From assembly GCA_026225945.1 (NCBI GenBank), contig JAMJFZ010003581.1, positions 5,393,001 to 5,457,000 on the forward strand: 64,000 nucleotides of DNA, in the 5' to 3' direction. Made by a program: the position numbers and the translations under genes. Below the pieces are notes generated by a model. The model made no database searches and was not told where the DNA came from. It was given only the letters and a program-made list of their open reading frames with translations. Shown here piece after piece: positions 33,376-45,140 of the stretch; position 1 is the first letter of the stretch, and each line of letters begins with the position of its first letter. Source of the stretch: Cricetomys ansorgei (lineage: Eukaryota > Chordata > Mammalia > Rodentia > Nesomyidae).

Positions 33376-34084
33376 CACCTTCAGGTGATTCACTCCACTA
33401 CACAATAACTTACCAACAGTATTTCAAACGTACCAGCTGATACTATTTGCAAAAAAAATACCTTCTCTTGAATACTGCCCAAAATGAAGATCTGTGAACA
33501 GATAAATTGTTGCAACAGCCTTATGCAACTTCAAGTTAGGTGTTCTTTTATGCAGATGTAGATACTCAAAGCAGATACTATTTAGTATTTCATCTGAAAG
33601 TTCTTATATATGAATTAAATGCAGGATAAGAAAGACATCTATTTGATAGATAAATGCATTTGAAAGGAGGCAAGACACATCAACTATAAATTTGGAAAAG
33701 CACCTATATCTCCTTTCAAAAGATAAGTTATAACCCAGATGTTCTGCATCTTCACAGATTTTATAGCTTTGAATTCTAATAAGGGGTATGAAAATTCTCC
33801 AAGTGAAGGGTTACTGGCCAAATTATATGTCATATCTTTGTTCTTTCCGGTGGCAATTAGCTGTGGTTCACCAGTATGGAAAACACTGGGGAAATTCATG
33901 TTTTTCTCAGAAGTGTTGATCCCCATGAGATATACAGAGTTCATTTCTGCAATATGGTGCTGACTCATCCCATTTTCAGTAAACACCAGAATTAAATTAC
34001 CATTACATATTCTTATATGATTGTTCTAATAAGCCTATCAGTCTGATCTTTTCTTTACATTCAGGTAAAGGAAATGCTCTCATT
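33376..34084. other. Unassigned sequence
   Basis: A 100-codon minus frame (33684-33986) and a 74-codon plus frame overlap in antiparallel. Neither has a recognisable motif. Confidence 0.4.
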
Positions 34085-34556
34085 GCCTTTCTGTTGCTCT
34101 AATAAAATGTACTGGCCAAGGGAAGCTTATTTGGCTGGAGGAAAGGGTTTATTTGGCTTATAATTCTAGGACGCAGCCCATCACTGAGGGAAGTCAAGAC
34201 AAAACTCAAGACACGAACTTGGATGTAGGCCTGATGTCTATTTACCACAGTATTATCTACCATCTAGGATGCCATTTCACAGTCAAACAAGAACTACAAG
34301 AAACTACAGGAGATGTTTATGGTTAGCTGGCAAAAGAAACCCTCATGCTCAGCTAGCTTTCCTTATATAGTTCAGGACTACCTGCCTATGGACTGGTGCA
34401 GCCCACAGTGGGTTTGAACCTCTTACATCAATTAATATGATACTCCTCACAGACTTGCCCACAGACCAATATGATCTGGCAATCACTCAATTGAATTTTT
34501 CCCCAGATTATTCAAGTTTGTATCAAATTGTCAGTTAAAGCTAACAGAACAAGGAT
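34085..34556 (-). mobile_element. RMER1-like rodent repeat, antisense (copy 4 of 6)
   Basis: The plus strand: gcctttctgttgctctaata, aaatgtactggccaaggg, gaggaaagggtttatttggc, cccatcactgagggaagtca, acagacttgcccacagacca, caattgaatttttcc. It is longer than the other copies because about 100 bp extra lies in its middle. Confidence 0.75.
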
Positions 34557-35544
34557 TGATACTATCAATTCACTTGTTTTACATGACATAAAATCACAAT
34601 TTCTTCAGGGGGTTGTTCTCTAAAGGAAGAGTTATGCTTTCCAAGAAATTATCCAGAGGAAATGATGGAATCCACCAGACATGTGAGCATTGGATCTCCT
34701 TTTTTTCTTCTTAAGGTGGTCAATGACCTTGAATTGTCACAGCTCACTGTTGCCTCTTTGCTAAAGCTTTCATACCAATGTTCTCTTATTCTCTGGTTCG
34801 TTTACCTGTATTACTCATATACATTTTCCTTTTGGCCATACAATAATCATTGGAATTTAGTCATAAAAATCACCCAGGAAAAAATTCAGCTACTCTAAGA
34901 AACCACCTGGCACTTCAACTTCCTAATAATTCATTGGCACAGAATAAATTGCCATTTAAGGCCAAAGATTTATTAGACATATGATGTGTAGGTAACTAAC
35001 ACAGTATAAGAACTTTTAAATGAAAATTTAAAAAAATTTCCTACTTTCTGAACCTGAAATTCATGAAGCATTTTTGAACACCAGTGAATATATGAAAAAT
35101 CAATCAAACATTAAGTGCAAGTAAATTAAATAGGAAGAACCTTACCCGTACAAAGGCAGTAACCGGTAAATACAAGTACCAGAAAGAAAAAAAAATGTAT
35201 GTGGGATTTTCTAACCTATCTTATCACAACAGAGAAAGTAAATTATAGTGTTTGTTTGCCAGGTACATCTAGGCTTTTCAAGGAAAAACCTATAATTTTA
35301 GCGCATTGGGAATCTCTCATTCAAGAACTGTAACAGACATTTTTGAAGTAGTGTAAAACTGTCATATAATATGGAACAAGTCATACTAGCTTGTTATATG
35401 AGTCATAAGTATGCTATGCCAGATTATTATTTATATATGAGTATCTATGTAAATTTTGCAAAGAATTACATAAATGAGGTTAAAATATATCGAACGAAAC
35501 TACATTTGAAAAAACAGAGCAAGAATTTAAAAAACTAAATCAAA
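34557..35544. other. Unassigned AT-rich sequence
   Basis: Nothing recognisable. Confidence 0.5.
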
Positions 35545-35805
35545 AGTGGGGAATGAGTTGGAAACACAGCTTAGAAGTTAAAAGTGATTGCTGCTCTTTC
35601 AGAGGATCCAGGATCAGGTTCCAAAATCTACAGGGCAACAAATTAGTATCTGCAAACTTCAATCCCAGGGGATCCAACACCGTCTTCTGGCCTCTAAAGG
35701 CAATGCACCCATATGGTATACAAAAATATATGCCCACAAAACACCAGTACACACACAAAAAAAAATAATAAAAGGAAAATAAATCTTTAAAAACTGAACT
35801 AGAAC
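35545..35805 (+). mobile_element. B3 SINE
   Basis: Sense B3: gttggaaacacagcttagaa (tRNA-like head), gattgctgctctttcagagg, tcaatcccaggggatccaac, accgtcttctggcctctaaa, ggcaatgcacc, then a CA-rich segment and tail aaataaatctttaaaaa. Full length, moderately diverged. The antisense 107-codon frame across it is a repeat artefact. Confidence 0.9.
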
Positions 35806-36184
35806 ACGGGGCAGAGTCAGGTATGGGTGCATAATTTTTAAAAGGATCATAACTCAGTGACATACAAACATGAGATTTACTATTCTATTTAAACATCAAA
35901 ATTAAAACCAATATTATAATATAAAAATGTATATAAAACTATATAACTGTATAAAAAATAGAACACAATATAAAAATATAAATCTGAATTATCCGACCCC
36001 AATCTAATGCTGGCTTTAGCCAAATTTCATTTATAAAAACAAAAATTGGGCTAAGGACCGTCTCAATCCATAGGATTTTGATGTTATTTAAATTCCACCC
36101 ATGACAGCCGTGTCTTAGTTGAATAACAACTTCATTATAATTGGAACAGTCTCATTAAAAAGTTTGCTCACATGGTTTATCGTT
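35806..36184. other. Unassigned AT-rich sequence
   Basis: Between the B3 and the antisense L1. It includes low-complexity tataaaa-type DNA at 35905-35985. Confidence 0.5.
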
Positions 36185-37250
36185 TGAACTCTTTTTTCCC
36201 CTTTATTGAAAATGCATCCTTTTCTCATACAATACACCCTGATTATAGTTTCCCCTACCTCTACTCCTCCCAGTTCTTCCCACTTTCCTTTCCCTTCTGA
36301 TCCACTCCCATTCTGTCTCTCATTTCAAAAGAACATGCAAGGGAGTAACAACTAAACGGGACAAAAATAAAATATAATAAGAAAGGAAAAAAAAAACCCA
36401 TGAAATTACACATAGCAACCCAACAGGAGGAAAAGAGTCCAAGAGCAGGAACAAAAGACAGAGACCCACATATTCTCACACATAAAAACTCTCATACATA
36501 AAAATATTAGACTAAAGCTATAACATATATGTTATATGCAGAGGATTTGATGCAGACCCATGTAGGCCCTGTGCTTGCTGCTTCAGGCTCTGTGAGTTCA
36601 TAGGTGCCTTGCTTAATTGATCCAGAGGTCTTGTTCTCCTGGTGTCCTCCATCCCCTCTGGCTCATATACTTTTTTCCACCTCCTCTTCCATGGGGTTTT
36701 CTGAGCTCTCAGAATATCATTAGAAATTTTTTTATCGATGCTATTTTTTAGACCAGTAGAAGTTGAATTTACCCTAAGTTTTTGGCCTCTCTAGTCTCTG
36801 GTTCTTGGTTACCCAAGCAGTGTCAGGTATGGGATCCTTCTTGTGGAACGGGACTTATATCAAATTAGATGGTGGTTGGTTACTTCCAAAAGTTCTGTGT
36901 CACTATTGCCCTAGCATATTTTGCAGGCAGGAAAGATTGAAGATCAAAGGTTTTAGAGCCAAATTGGGGTTTATGTGTCTTTTGATAGCCTGCAGAGTAT
37001 TTTCCTGCACAAAGAGACTAGCATGTAGAGGTGAAGGCCCCATGTGGTCACCAGCTTGACTTCTCCTTGTCCAGTGAGTTGTGTGGGCATTGTCCTCAGC
37101 ATTGGGGCCTGGCTGCCAGTCTGCAGTGAATAATCCTTTTTCTTAGCAACCGCCTGGATTGTTTGGGGATTTTCATGGGACCCCCTTGGCACACAACTCA
37201 ATTGAATGCAACTCAGGCCTGCTACCAGAAGCTTCAATATTTAGGATATT
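36185..37250 (-). mobile_element. L1 3' UTR, antisense, about 1.05 kb
   Basis: Antisense wording: gatgcagacccatgtaggcc, ctgtgcttgctgcttcaggc, tctgtgagttcataggtgcc, cttgttctcctggtgtcctc, catcccctctggctcatata, ccagtgagttgtgtgggcat, tcttagcaaccgcctggatt, caactcaattgaatgcaact. This is the long 3' UTR of a muroid L1. The A-rich stretch near 36385 is internal. The related sense segment at 40760-41110 shares the middle part. Confidence 0.85.
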
Positions 37251-37830
37251 GAAGCATAGTGTGCCCCATGGGGTGGTTGGTTTATATTACCTTCTGAATT
37301 CTTAGGCCAAATATTCATCAAATTAGTCAATAGGGCTGCGCTTTTTATTTGAGGAGAAGTTTTAAAATCTAAATGTCTGGAATATACCATTATTCTATTG
37401 ATTTCTGTGCTCCTATAGCAGGATGTCAGAAACTGATTTTACATATTTTGACAGTTAAAAAGTCCAAGATCCTGAGGTTTTGGTGTGTGTGAAGGGCTCA
37501 GCCTCCATTTCCGAGATGGCACCATAAATGTCACATCCACCAGAGGGGGAGCACTATTCCTTACAGGACAGAAGAAGAAGAGACAGAACTCACCCCTAAG
37601 GCATTTTCATAGCAGCTGTAATACATTCATGAGAACAGGCCTGCCAGAAACTGAGTATGTCTCATTAAGGCTCAAGTTCAAACACGCTTCATTGGACTGA
37701 ACTTCAGTATGGGTTTTGGTAAGAGAAAACACGGAAACATAGGCAACCCTGAACCAATTGCCTTCACCATGGGGCAGGGTGACACTACCAAATATACGTC
37801 TTAAAGTTAAGGTTAGAATCAAATTGAATT
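37251..37830 (+). mobile_element. Probable LTR-like or L1 UTR-associated repeat
   Basis: It continues without a visible break from the L1 3' UTR. The part from about 37480 has wording like a MaLR/MER LTR tail: acagaactcacccctaaggc, attttcatagcagctgtaat, acattcatgagaacagg, cattaaggctcaagttcaaa, cttcagtatgggttttggt. Either a distinct LTR adjoins the L1 or a long L1 3' UTR extends here. The strand and class are uncertain. Confidence 0.4.
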
Positions 37831-39479
37831 TAAGACTATTTCAGTTGCTTGATAGTGACTTCAGATGGACTTTTCATTTTCGAGACTTAACCTAGACATG
37901 GGTCTTTCCTGTCAAAGGTTATTAACAATTACTACGTCTGATTCAGTGACTAAAATTGCCTTTTTCTTCTTCAAATATTATAGCTAATCACATTAAATAT
38001 GAGAACAAAGACAATTGCCTTTGCTTCCCAAAAAGTTGATTCAACAAATTCCTATACCATGAAGTATTTTCTTCCCCATTTTGTTGTATAGGAATTCCTG
38101 TTTGTGGTTTACTTACTGGGTAGCAGTAGTAGTACAAAAATGATTAACTGCTTTTTAATCATTTGCATATTTTAGATATCCTTTGACTTCATTATTTGTC
38201 ATTAGACTTAATGATAAACATCTGAAATAATGCAATCAAACTCAAATATCATTCTAATTGTTAGTAACTGGTTACTAAAGAAGGCTGATTCAGGTAAATG
38301 TACAAAACCAGATATATATGTATATGGCTGTGTTTCTCTTGTAATGTTTAAAGTGACTCTTGTAAGAAGTCAGTCCGTGTCTCTGATGACTGTTGACAAA
38401 ATAAAGACATAGCCATAAAGATAGACTACTAAGGATCAGTAATAAACAAATGAAGTATTAAATTGAAAGCACCAGATTGTAGCTTTTGCACTCTTATTTG
38501 AGTTTGTGGTCCCAGGTCTCTGAATGTTGTCACTTCTCTAATTGAACACAAATTTACATTACAGCAAAAACTAATACGTAACATGAGGCTTTTAAGTGTT
38601 CATGATATTTACTGATGGTTCTTGGTCATGTTCGATGTATTACTCTGCACTCATAACATGGTAATGTTATGATCTTCTTTATTATTTGCTCAGTCTTTTA
38701 ATCCCTCATTTCTTCTTCTATTCCCCCCCCCCTCCCACATTCTCTCTCCTTCTCTCACGTCTTACCCTATTGCTATTCTAATTTATCCCTCTATATATTA
38801 CTAGCTCAGTCTATATAGTTGCCATTTTACCATCCCCTATATAATGAAAATTGAACAATTATCTAATCAGTTCCCTATCTTTCTACAACTAATATATAAT
38901 AATTACTACTTAGCTACAAAGACAAAAAGCATTCCCACAATTCTCCTTAAGCTTGTACTTAGTTGTGACACTCTTTCTCTATACTTATGACTTTAAAGTC
39001 TCTATCTGCTGTCAGAGAAAAGAAAAAAAATGTCTGGAACTTTTATGTGGGAAGTAGAAATGCTGCTTTTAATTCAGAAAAAAAGTTTAATTTCTGTTCT
39101 GATCTATTACAGTACATAAACATTCCTAGAAATGGTGATAAATTAACCATATTGTTCAAAGATAAATTCTGCACTGAGCATTTTCTCTGACATTCATTTT
39201 GTATATAAAACTCAAATATTTAAAACCAACATTAAATTACATCTTAATAATTTTCTACTCAAAATTGGGTATAGAATACTTTTTTTCCTTGTTATGGAAT
39301 ATAGCAAAGGTCAGGTGTTGATCTTAATTATTCTCGGTCTATTTTCAAAGCAATAAAACCTGAAAAAAGGCATTAAAACACAGAAGATATGAACTTATGG
39401 AGAAACACCTTTGTAATTATGCCACAGAGATTTATAATTAATAGCTACAGTATGCCTATTTGAAGTCTTTTAAAAATAA
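37831..39479. other. Unassigned sequence
   Basis: A pyrimidine-rich patch at 38700-38770 (with C10) could be degraded antisense L1 3' UTR. Otherwise nothing is recognised. Confidence 0.4.
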
Positions 39480-39530
39480 TATTTAGGTATGCATGCATGT
39501 ATGTATGTATTACTTATTTATTTGGAGTGT

Positions 39531-39570
<40 letters not shown>

Positions 39571-39745
39571 ACCCATGTTGTGGATAAGTGTTCTCAGAGG
39601 ATAAAGGTATCAGATCTCTTGGAGCTGGAGTTATAGGTAGTAATGATCTGCTACCCTTGGATGTTGAAGACTGATCCCTGCTCCTCTGCAAGGGCCATAA
39701 ACTTTCTTAACCACTGAGCAATCTTCCAATCCCTGAAGTCATTTG
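39480..39745 (-). mobile_element. B3/B2-type SINE, antisense
   Basis: The reverse complement reads gggattggaagattgctcag, tggttaagaaagtttatggc, ccttgcagaggagcaggg, actccagctccaagagatct, a gatacctttatcctctgag block and a CA-rich 3' part. The CA segment has expanded to the TG tract at 39527-39569. Confidence 0.85.
39527..39569. repeat. (TG)n microsatellite in SINE tail
   Basis: It lies at the 3' end of the antisense B3 and is preceded by (TGTA)n. Confidence 0.96.
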
Positions 39746-40759
39746 TGCTTTTGTCTTTTTCCTTCTATGTTCAGTTAGTCAATAAATTCTTCTTCCATGC
39801 TTTAACCTCTTTCACTATCTCTTAAGTGGTTAATTTCAGTCTACAATGCTCTTTCAGAAATTTGCCAACTTATAATCATAAGCAATATTTTACTGTTCCA
39901 GTTTTACTTTTTCCAAATAAAGAGACTTTTGATTCTAAGACATTTAAAATATATTTTGTTCATAGTCATGTAAATATGTGCTGGCACACAAACAAATGGA
40001 TATGCACACTGTCCAATGACTATTTATGTATCTTACTTTGATATTTAATGGCTCTCCGGACCCAAATTTGACCCCCAACAGGTACTTTGTTTAGCAAATT
40101 TTTTGAGTACTACCTTGTGTCAATATTATGAACACTTTACCCCATGGAAAAAGCTTCTGGAAGAAGAACATTAATTACGTCTAGGCATAAAACATGAATT
40201 TCTAATTATGGTTGTGGATAACGTCTGTAATATAGCTCATGAGAGGACTTTATTAATGGAATGACTGTATATATACAAGGATCAGGAAAAACCTTCCTAG
40301 ACATAGTGTGACAGCAGAACTCTGGTGATAACAGCAGTTGAATATATGAAGAAATATGGGTATAATTTGGACAGAATATATCATGATTTCAGAGGCCCTT
40401 CTCCATACAAGAGTCAAAAAATAGTTAAGGGAAAGACCTTCAGTTACTCAGTAGTGAGAGGAGAAAGAGAGTGCTCCCTATAACATGGAGATATAGTTGA
40501 AGAATCAGACAAGGTACTAGTGTACATGTGCCCTGGAAACATACTCGCAAATTTTGGTTGAGATTCCAAAGCAATTGTAGGTAAATAATACACAAGGAAA
40601 CAATTGTGGATAAGGAGCCTAGCCCAAGATCTTAGATGGTAACAGTAAGATTCTTTGTAAAGTGTGTGTATTCTATAGGAAAAGTATTCAGTGGAAATAT
40701 ATTCAGGATTCAGACAATAAAACTCAGGAAAAGATTACATATAGAAAGCAAAAGAAAGA
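39746..40759. other. Unassigned sequence
   Basis: No repeat or gene is recognised. Confidence 0.45.
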
Positions 40760-41110
40760 ATCAGGCATAAAAAATGCTTTTTAGATGTATGACTCAGAGG
40801 GAATGGAGAACACCAAGAAAACAAGCTCCACTAAATCAACATGAGCTAAGCTTATATGAGCTCACGGAAACTGAAGCAGCGTGCATAGGTCCTGCTCTGT
40901 CTGCACAGGTCTGTGTTTGTACTATGGCTTCCAGTTTGGTGTTTTATGAGATTCCTGAGTATGGGAACAAACGGGTCTTTGATTCTTGTGCCTTCTGTTG
41001 GGCTGTTTTTCTTATGTTGGTTTGTCTTGTCCAACTTTGATGAGACAGTGTTTGCTTTATCTTATTATTTTTTTAATGTTTTATGCTTCTTAGATCTTTG
41101 ATCAGATAAG
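40760..41110 (+). mobile_element. L1 3' UTR fragment, sense
   Basis: Wording: gagaacaccaagaaaacaag, aaatcaacatgagctaagct, tatatgagctcacggaaact, gaagcagcgtgcataggtcc, atggcttccagtttggtgtt, ttatgagattcctgagtatg, gtgccttctgttgggctgtt, ttatcttattattttttta. This is the same UTR subfamily as 36185-37250, in the opposite orientation. The 88-codon plus frame is not a gene. Confidence 0.85.
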
Positions 41111-41749
41111 TAGTCCGTGTCTGAGAAAAACTACATTTAAATTAAAGCACAGTTGTGATAAAAGATCTTGAGTTCTGAAAAGGTTAAACTAAATGTGAAA
41201 TATGTTTGAATCACTAAATGAGATAACAATCATTTGATTCCAGACTTAGTAAATGTTCTATTTATATTCATATTATATTTATATACACATCATAATTTAG
41301 GGTACTTTGCTGTTACCTGGATGAAGCCTGTCACCATACATTTTAAAGAAAGTTCTGTTTAGGGTTCAATCCTTTATGAGCACACAAGTCTACAATTTCA
41401 TGACTATTCAATCAATCCAATACTGGGCATGGAGAAGAGAGTAAAAATAAATCACCTATGCTTCAGGTAAACCATGTTAGAAAAATTCTACATGTGTGTA
41501 TATATCCATAAATACTCACACACTTATATGCATCCAAATAATGCTAATTGACAATAATTAGGAATGCTATTATATAATTACTACTGGCTAAGAATGGCTT
41601 AGTAGCATAAACTGACTATTGAGCAATACACTAAATCTCCATTATATATACAAATGGTGAGGAATAGCATTCTTCCTATTCTATATAGATGAAGTCAACC
41701 ACATTTCCCTATATGGCATAGCCATTTATATTTTTCCACATTATATATT
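41111..41749. other. Unassigned AT-rich sequence
   Basis: Nothing recognised. Confidence 0.5.
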
Positions 41750-42070
41750 TTCTTCTAATTTCTTTCTAAACGTATCTTAATTAAAATAAAAGCACGCCAC
41801 TTCCCTCATTCTCTTTCTTCTCTCCAGGCCCCACTTACTCCCTGTCATTTCAATAACCTCTTTTGTTTTGATCATTATTGTTACATATAGAAAGACAGAC
41901 ATATAGGCCAACAAATAGACTGCTATATAGATGTAAACATATAAATAAAACTTTCTGAGTCTGCTTTCATTATTTGTGTTTATGCAATTTCAGAACTGAC
42001 AGCACTGTATTGGATAGCCAATTAAGGATCGTCCTGGGGAGAGACCAATTCTACCTATCCTAAATGTCTT
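41750..42070 (-). mobile_element. L1 3' end, antisense, degraded
   Basis: Antisense wording: pyrimidine-rich cttccctcattctctttctt, ctccaggccccacttactcc, attattgttacatatag, ctttctgagtctg, attggatagccaattaagga, cgtcctggggagagaccaat. This is the terminal L1 3' UTR read backwards. Confidence 0.7.
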
Positions 42071-43140
42071 AATGTCTTGTATTTAAAGTACAAATACAGT
42101 ACTCAAAGCACTGCAGATAGAAGGGAAGTTCCTAATGCTCTGAATATCAAAAGTACATGTTCAAACTTTCATGGATTAAAAATGTCTTTTAACCAAAATG
42201 CTTAATAACTTACTCCTGTAATATGTTAGTTTCAATTGCAAATTTGTTTAAGCTCAATTGGCTCTGTTACTGCTTAATCTATAATAGTATATATGAGTCT
42301 ATACCAGTAGCTCAGGCTACTGCTAGAGCTGCCATCATCAAAAACACCCTGCTTCCAAGCAAAAATGTTCATTTTAACCAGATACCTCTGCTGAAAAGTC
42401 TCCAGTGGTCTCATCCAAGGCAAACATGTTCCCAAATAGATGCCGTTTTAACAAGGTCATCAGAGAACCCAAGAAAAATGAAATTATCATTGCTATTATA
42501 CAAATGAACCATGCATCTAAATCCTTAATGGAAAATTCTAACAGAAAAAAAAATCTTCAGAATTAAAATGAGTTTCTCTGGATGTTTAAAGCCTTATTAA
42601 GACAACTAAAAGCTATTAACTTAGCAAAAAAAAAAGGGCTATTTATTTACGTTTCCATTAACAAAAGGATAAGACTTTCAAAGAATCCCCAAGGACAAAT
42701 GAAAGCTTCCATTTCTTCTGGGTCACCTCATGCCTAATAAGAGTTTTAGGATTAGTATCTGTAGAGGAGAAATAAACTTGCATATTTCAAAGGAAATTAT
42801 CCTACTTAATTCAGGCATACTGCAATGGAATTAATCACCATTTTGTATGCAAAAATGGTTGATCCTTTCATATCTTTTATTTTTATTCATTTATTTATTT
42901 TTTGCTAATTTACTACAGTAAGAATATTTTCCCCAGGGAGAAACAAAATCACAGGGAAAAGCATTAAAAAGGTGAATACATTGAATAATAAGGGGAATAT
43001 TTAATGCTTAAGTATTTTGTACTAAAATTTTTGGTGTCTTAGTGTTTAATTCCAATGAAATATCTTACTCTTTTATGAAAGTCTCTAGTAATCCTGGCGA
43101 AATAATATAAATAGTTTATATGTACACTGAAGCAAAAACT
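42071..43140. other. Unassigned sequence
   Basis: A 94-codon plus frame (42223-42507) has no recognisable domain. There are short A-runs near 42545 and 42626. Confidence 0.45.
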
Positions 43141-43550
43141 GTGGGGGCAGAAGTCGGGGAAGCCAGAGTAGGTGATCTAGTACAGAGTTGGGGTTGAGAC
43201 TGGGGAACTGGATTTGGGTGAAAGGGGAAATGATGCAGATCCTCAGTTAGGCTAAGGACATTCCTGGATGGAGTGGCCTTTGGGTTCCCAGAGAATGCCT
43301 GCTGCTGGATTTGGGGGACTGGGATAAAGTAATGCAGGAAATTTGGAGGTAAACTCTGTAATCTGCTGGAGATGGGGCAGGGAAGTAAAGGAGGAAGACA
43401 GCAGGTGGGCTGTTGCAGAACTGGGAATGGGACTGCAGGATTGCATTTGGAGGAGCCTAGGGAGAAGTGAAGATCCTGCAGTTAGTATACCTGCTTCTTA
43501 GGCTGGAGTGGTCTTTGGGTCTCTGGGGAATGGCAGTAACTCTCACAAGG
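43141..43550 (+). repeat. Two tandem G-rich units of about 235 bp
   Basis: 43141-43370 and 43371-43550 align with each other at an offset of 230-235 bp. Examples: gtgggggcag with gatggggcag; gcagatcctcagttag with gaagatcctgcagttag; gatggagtggcctttgggtt with gctggagtggtctttgggtc; gagaatgcc with gggaatggc. The plus strand is G-rich and far above the local GC. It resembles rodent L1 5' UTR promoter monomers in size and style, but no L1 ORF1 follows. A minisatellite or another repeat is also possible. The second unit is incomplete. Confidence 0.75.
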
Positions 43551-43984
43551 AATAAATATTGAATTACTAAAAGTAAATCTGCAAACTTTATAACAAATAA
43601 AAAAAAAGATGCTGATAAAATTGAACAAAAATTATGTATTTTTTCCAAAACTAAAAAGAAAAGAGTTTAAAACACTGCAACATGCATAGAATTTCAAATG
43701 TTAAAAGTGTAATTTGTATTTTTAAATGAGTATAAATAGATGCTGCACATTAACAATGACATTTGAAAGCTTTATGCCCATTAAAACGTTTCTTAAAATC
43801 ATTTTAAGTAAAAAAAAAAAGCTCCCTATATTTATGTGCATTAATTTGAATTCTCTCTTCTTTTCCATTGCTCTATGTGTCTGTCATTGTACCATATGTA
43901 TTTCATATATACATAAATATTTCTTATATATGAAATTAAGATGTCATATCAGGTTATTTAGGATAGAAATTACTTTGGTTAGTA
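43551..43984. other. Unassigned AT-rich sequence
   Basis: It contains two short A-runs (near 43600 and 43811) and no recognised feature. Confidence 0.45.
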
Positions 43985-44210
43985 CTGTTTGTTCCAAATA
44001 TAAAAGAAACACATAGAACTCAATAATAGAAAAAATGTGATTTTAAAAATTGATAAATGGATAAATGGGTATTGTGAAAAGATGAAGAATTAATGGGTAA
44101 ATGAAAAGGCATTTAAATTTATGAATCAAAATAGAAAGCAAAAAGTAAATAAACTATAATTCAATAATACCTTCCTCCTGCTAGGATAGCTATTATCAAA
44201 TAAGAACAGG

Positions 44211-44241
44211 TTTTTCTGTTTGTTTGTTTGTTTGTTTGTTT
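44211..44241. repeat. (GTTT)n simple repeat
   Basis: About seven tandem GTTT units inside the old L1MA. Confidence 0.95.
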
Positions 44242-44624
44242 TGACAACTCTGTCCCAGAAAAATGAACACTTTTCAGCTAGAGGAAATGTAAGTCCATGT
44301 GATCATGAAAAACAGTATAGAGAGACTCCAGCACATTAATAGAAGAATCATGGGATCCAGCAAGTCACTTTCAAGCTATGAAATAAAGCGCAATGAAATA
44401 ATACGCTTGATACACACTTCTGTACCTCCATATTTTATTTACTATGATTTTATTTCACAGCTACCAAGTTATGGAAGCAGCCTCCGGGCTCATTAATGAA
44501 AGTATAATATGCACATGTACACAGACAATTATTCAGCCGAAGAATGAAAAGAGAAAAGAAAAATTTGACACAAGATCAACTTGGAGTTTATTATGTTAAT
44601 TAAAATATGCTAACTAGAAAGAAC

Positions 44625-44760
44625 AATATTAGTGAGATGGCTCAGAGGGTAAGAGCCTGTTTTGCTCTCTGGACCCCTTGAGAATTCACATGCATGGCAC
44701 ACACACACACACACACACGCACATGCACACGTACACATAAATGATTAACAATAAGCAAAT
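44625..44760 (+). mobile_element. B2-type SINE, short, inserted in L1MA
   Basis: attagtgagatggctcagag and ggtaagagcctgttttgctc form the tRNA-like head, followed by ttgagaattcacatgcatgg, a CA tract (44698-44732) and an A/T-rich tail. The internal part is deleted relative to full B2. Confidence 0.78.
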
Positions 44761-45140
44761 TTAATAAGAGACATATTCAATGATTGTTATTATAAAAAGT
44801 TGAATTTATAGATCATATATTTGGACGGTGACTGAGGGTTAAATATGGAAATGTGGTTTAAATAGCACAGACCTTTGATTTTGTGATTTACGCATTCTGG
44901 GGGTCTAGCATATGACACGGTAATTAAAGTTACAAATATTACATTGCTCATTTGAAAGCTAATAGCACAGTAAATAGTGTTCTTACTACAGTCCCATACA
45001 CTAAATTACAACAAATAATCAAAATATGGTGTTGCCTGTGTTAATTATGTGTGGTAATGAATCTAAGACATGTATTATTAAATAGAATTATTACAATGTA
45101 CAAATTATGTATATATGTTAATTAAATGTTTTAAAGTAAG

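Larger units (their letters stand above)
43985..45140 (+). mobile_element. Old L1MA-class LINE, sense, with later insertions
   Basis: Sense L1M wording in order: gataaatgggtattgtgaaa, agatgaag, ctgctaggatagctattatc, atgattttatttcacagcta region, tattcagccgaagaatgaaa, gggggtctagcatatgacac, atagcacagtaaatagtgtt, gtgttaattatgtgtggtaa, attacaatgtacaaattatg. A (GTTT)n tract and a B2 SINE interrupt it. It is heavily decayed and non-coding. Confidence 0.8.

Noticed and set aside
33684..33986. 100-codon minus frame overlapping a 74-codon plus frame
   Set aside because: Ordinary composition, but no motif, no neighbouring exon and no processed-gene features such as a poly(A) tail. Cannot be supported.
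35540..35863. Overlapping frames on both strands across the B3 at 35.5 kb
   Set aside because: All lie inside a B3 SINE.
40774..41101. Plus and minus frames of 60-88 codons
   Set aside because: Contained in an L1 3' UTR, which is non-coding.
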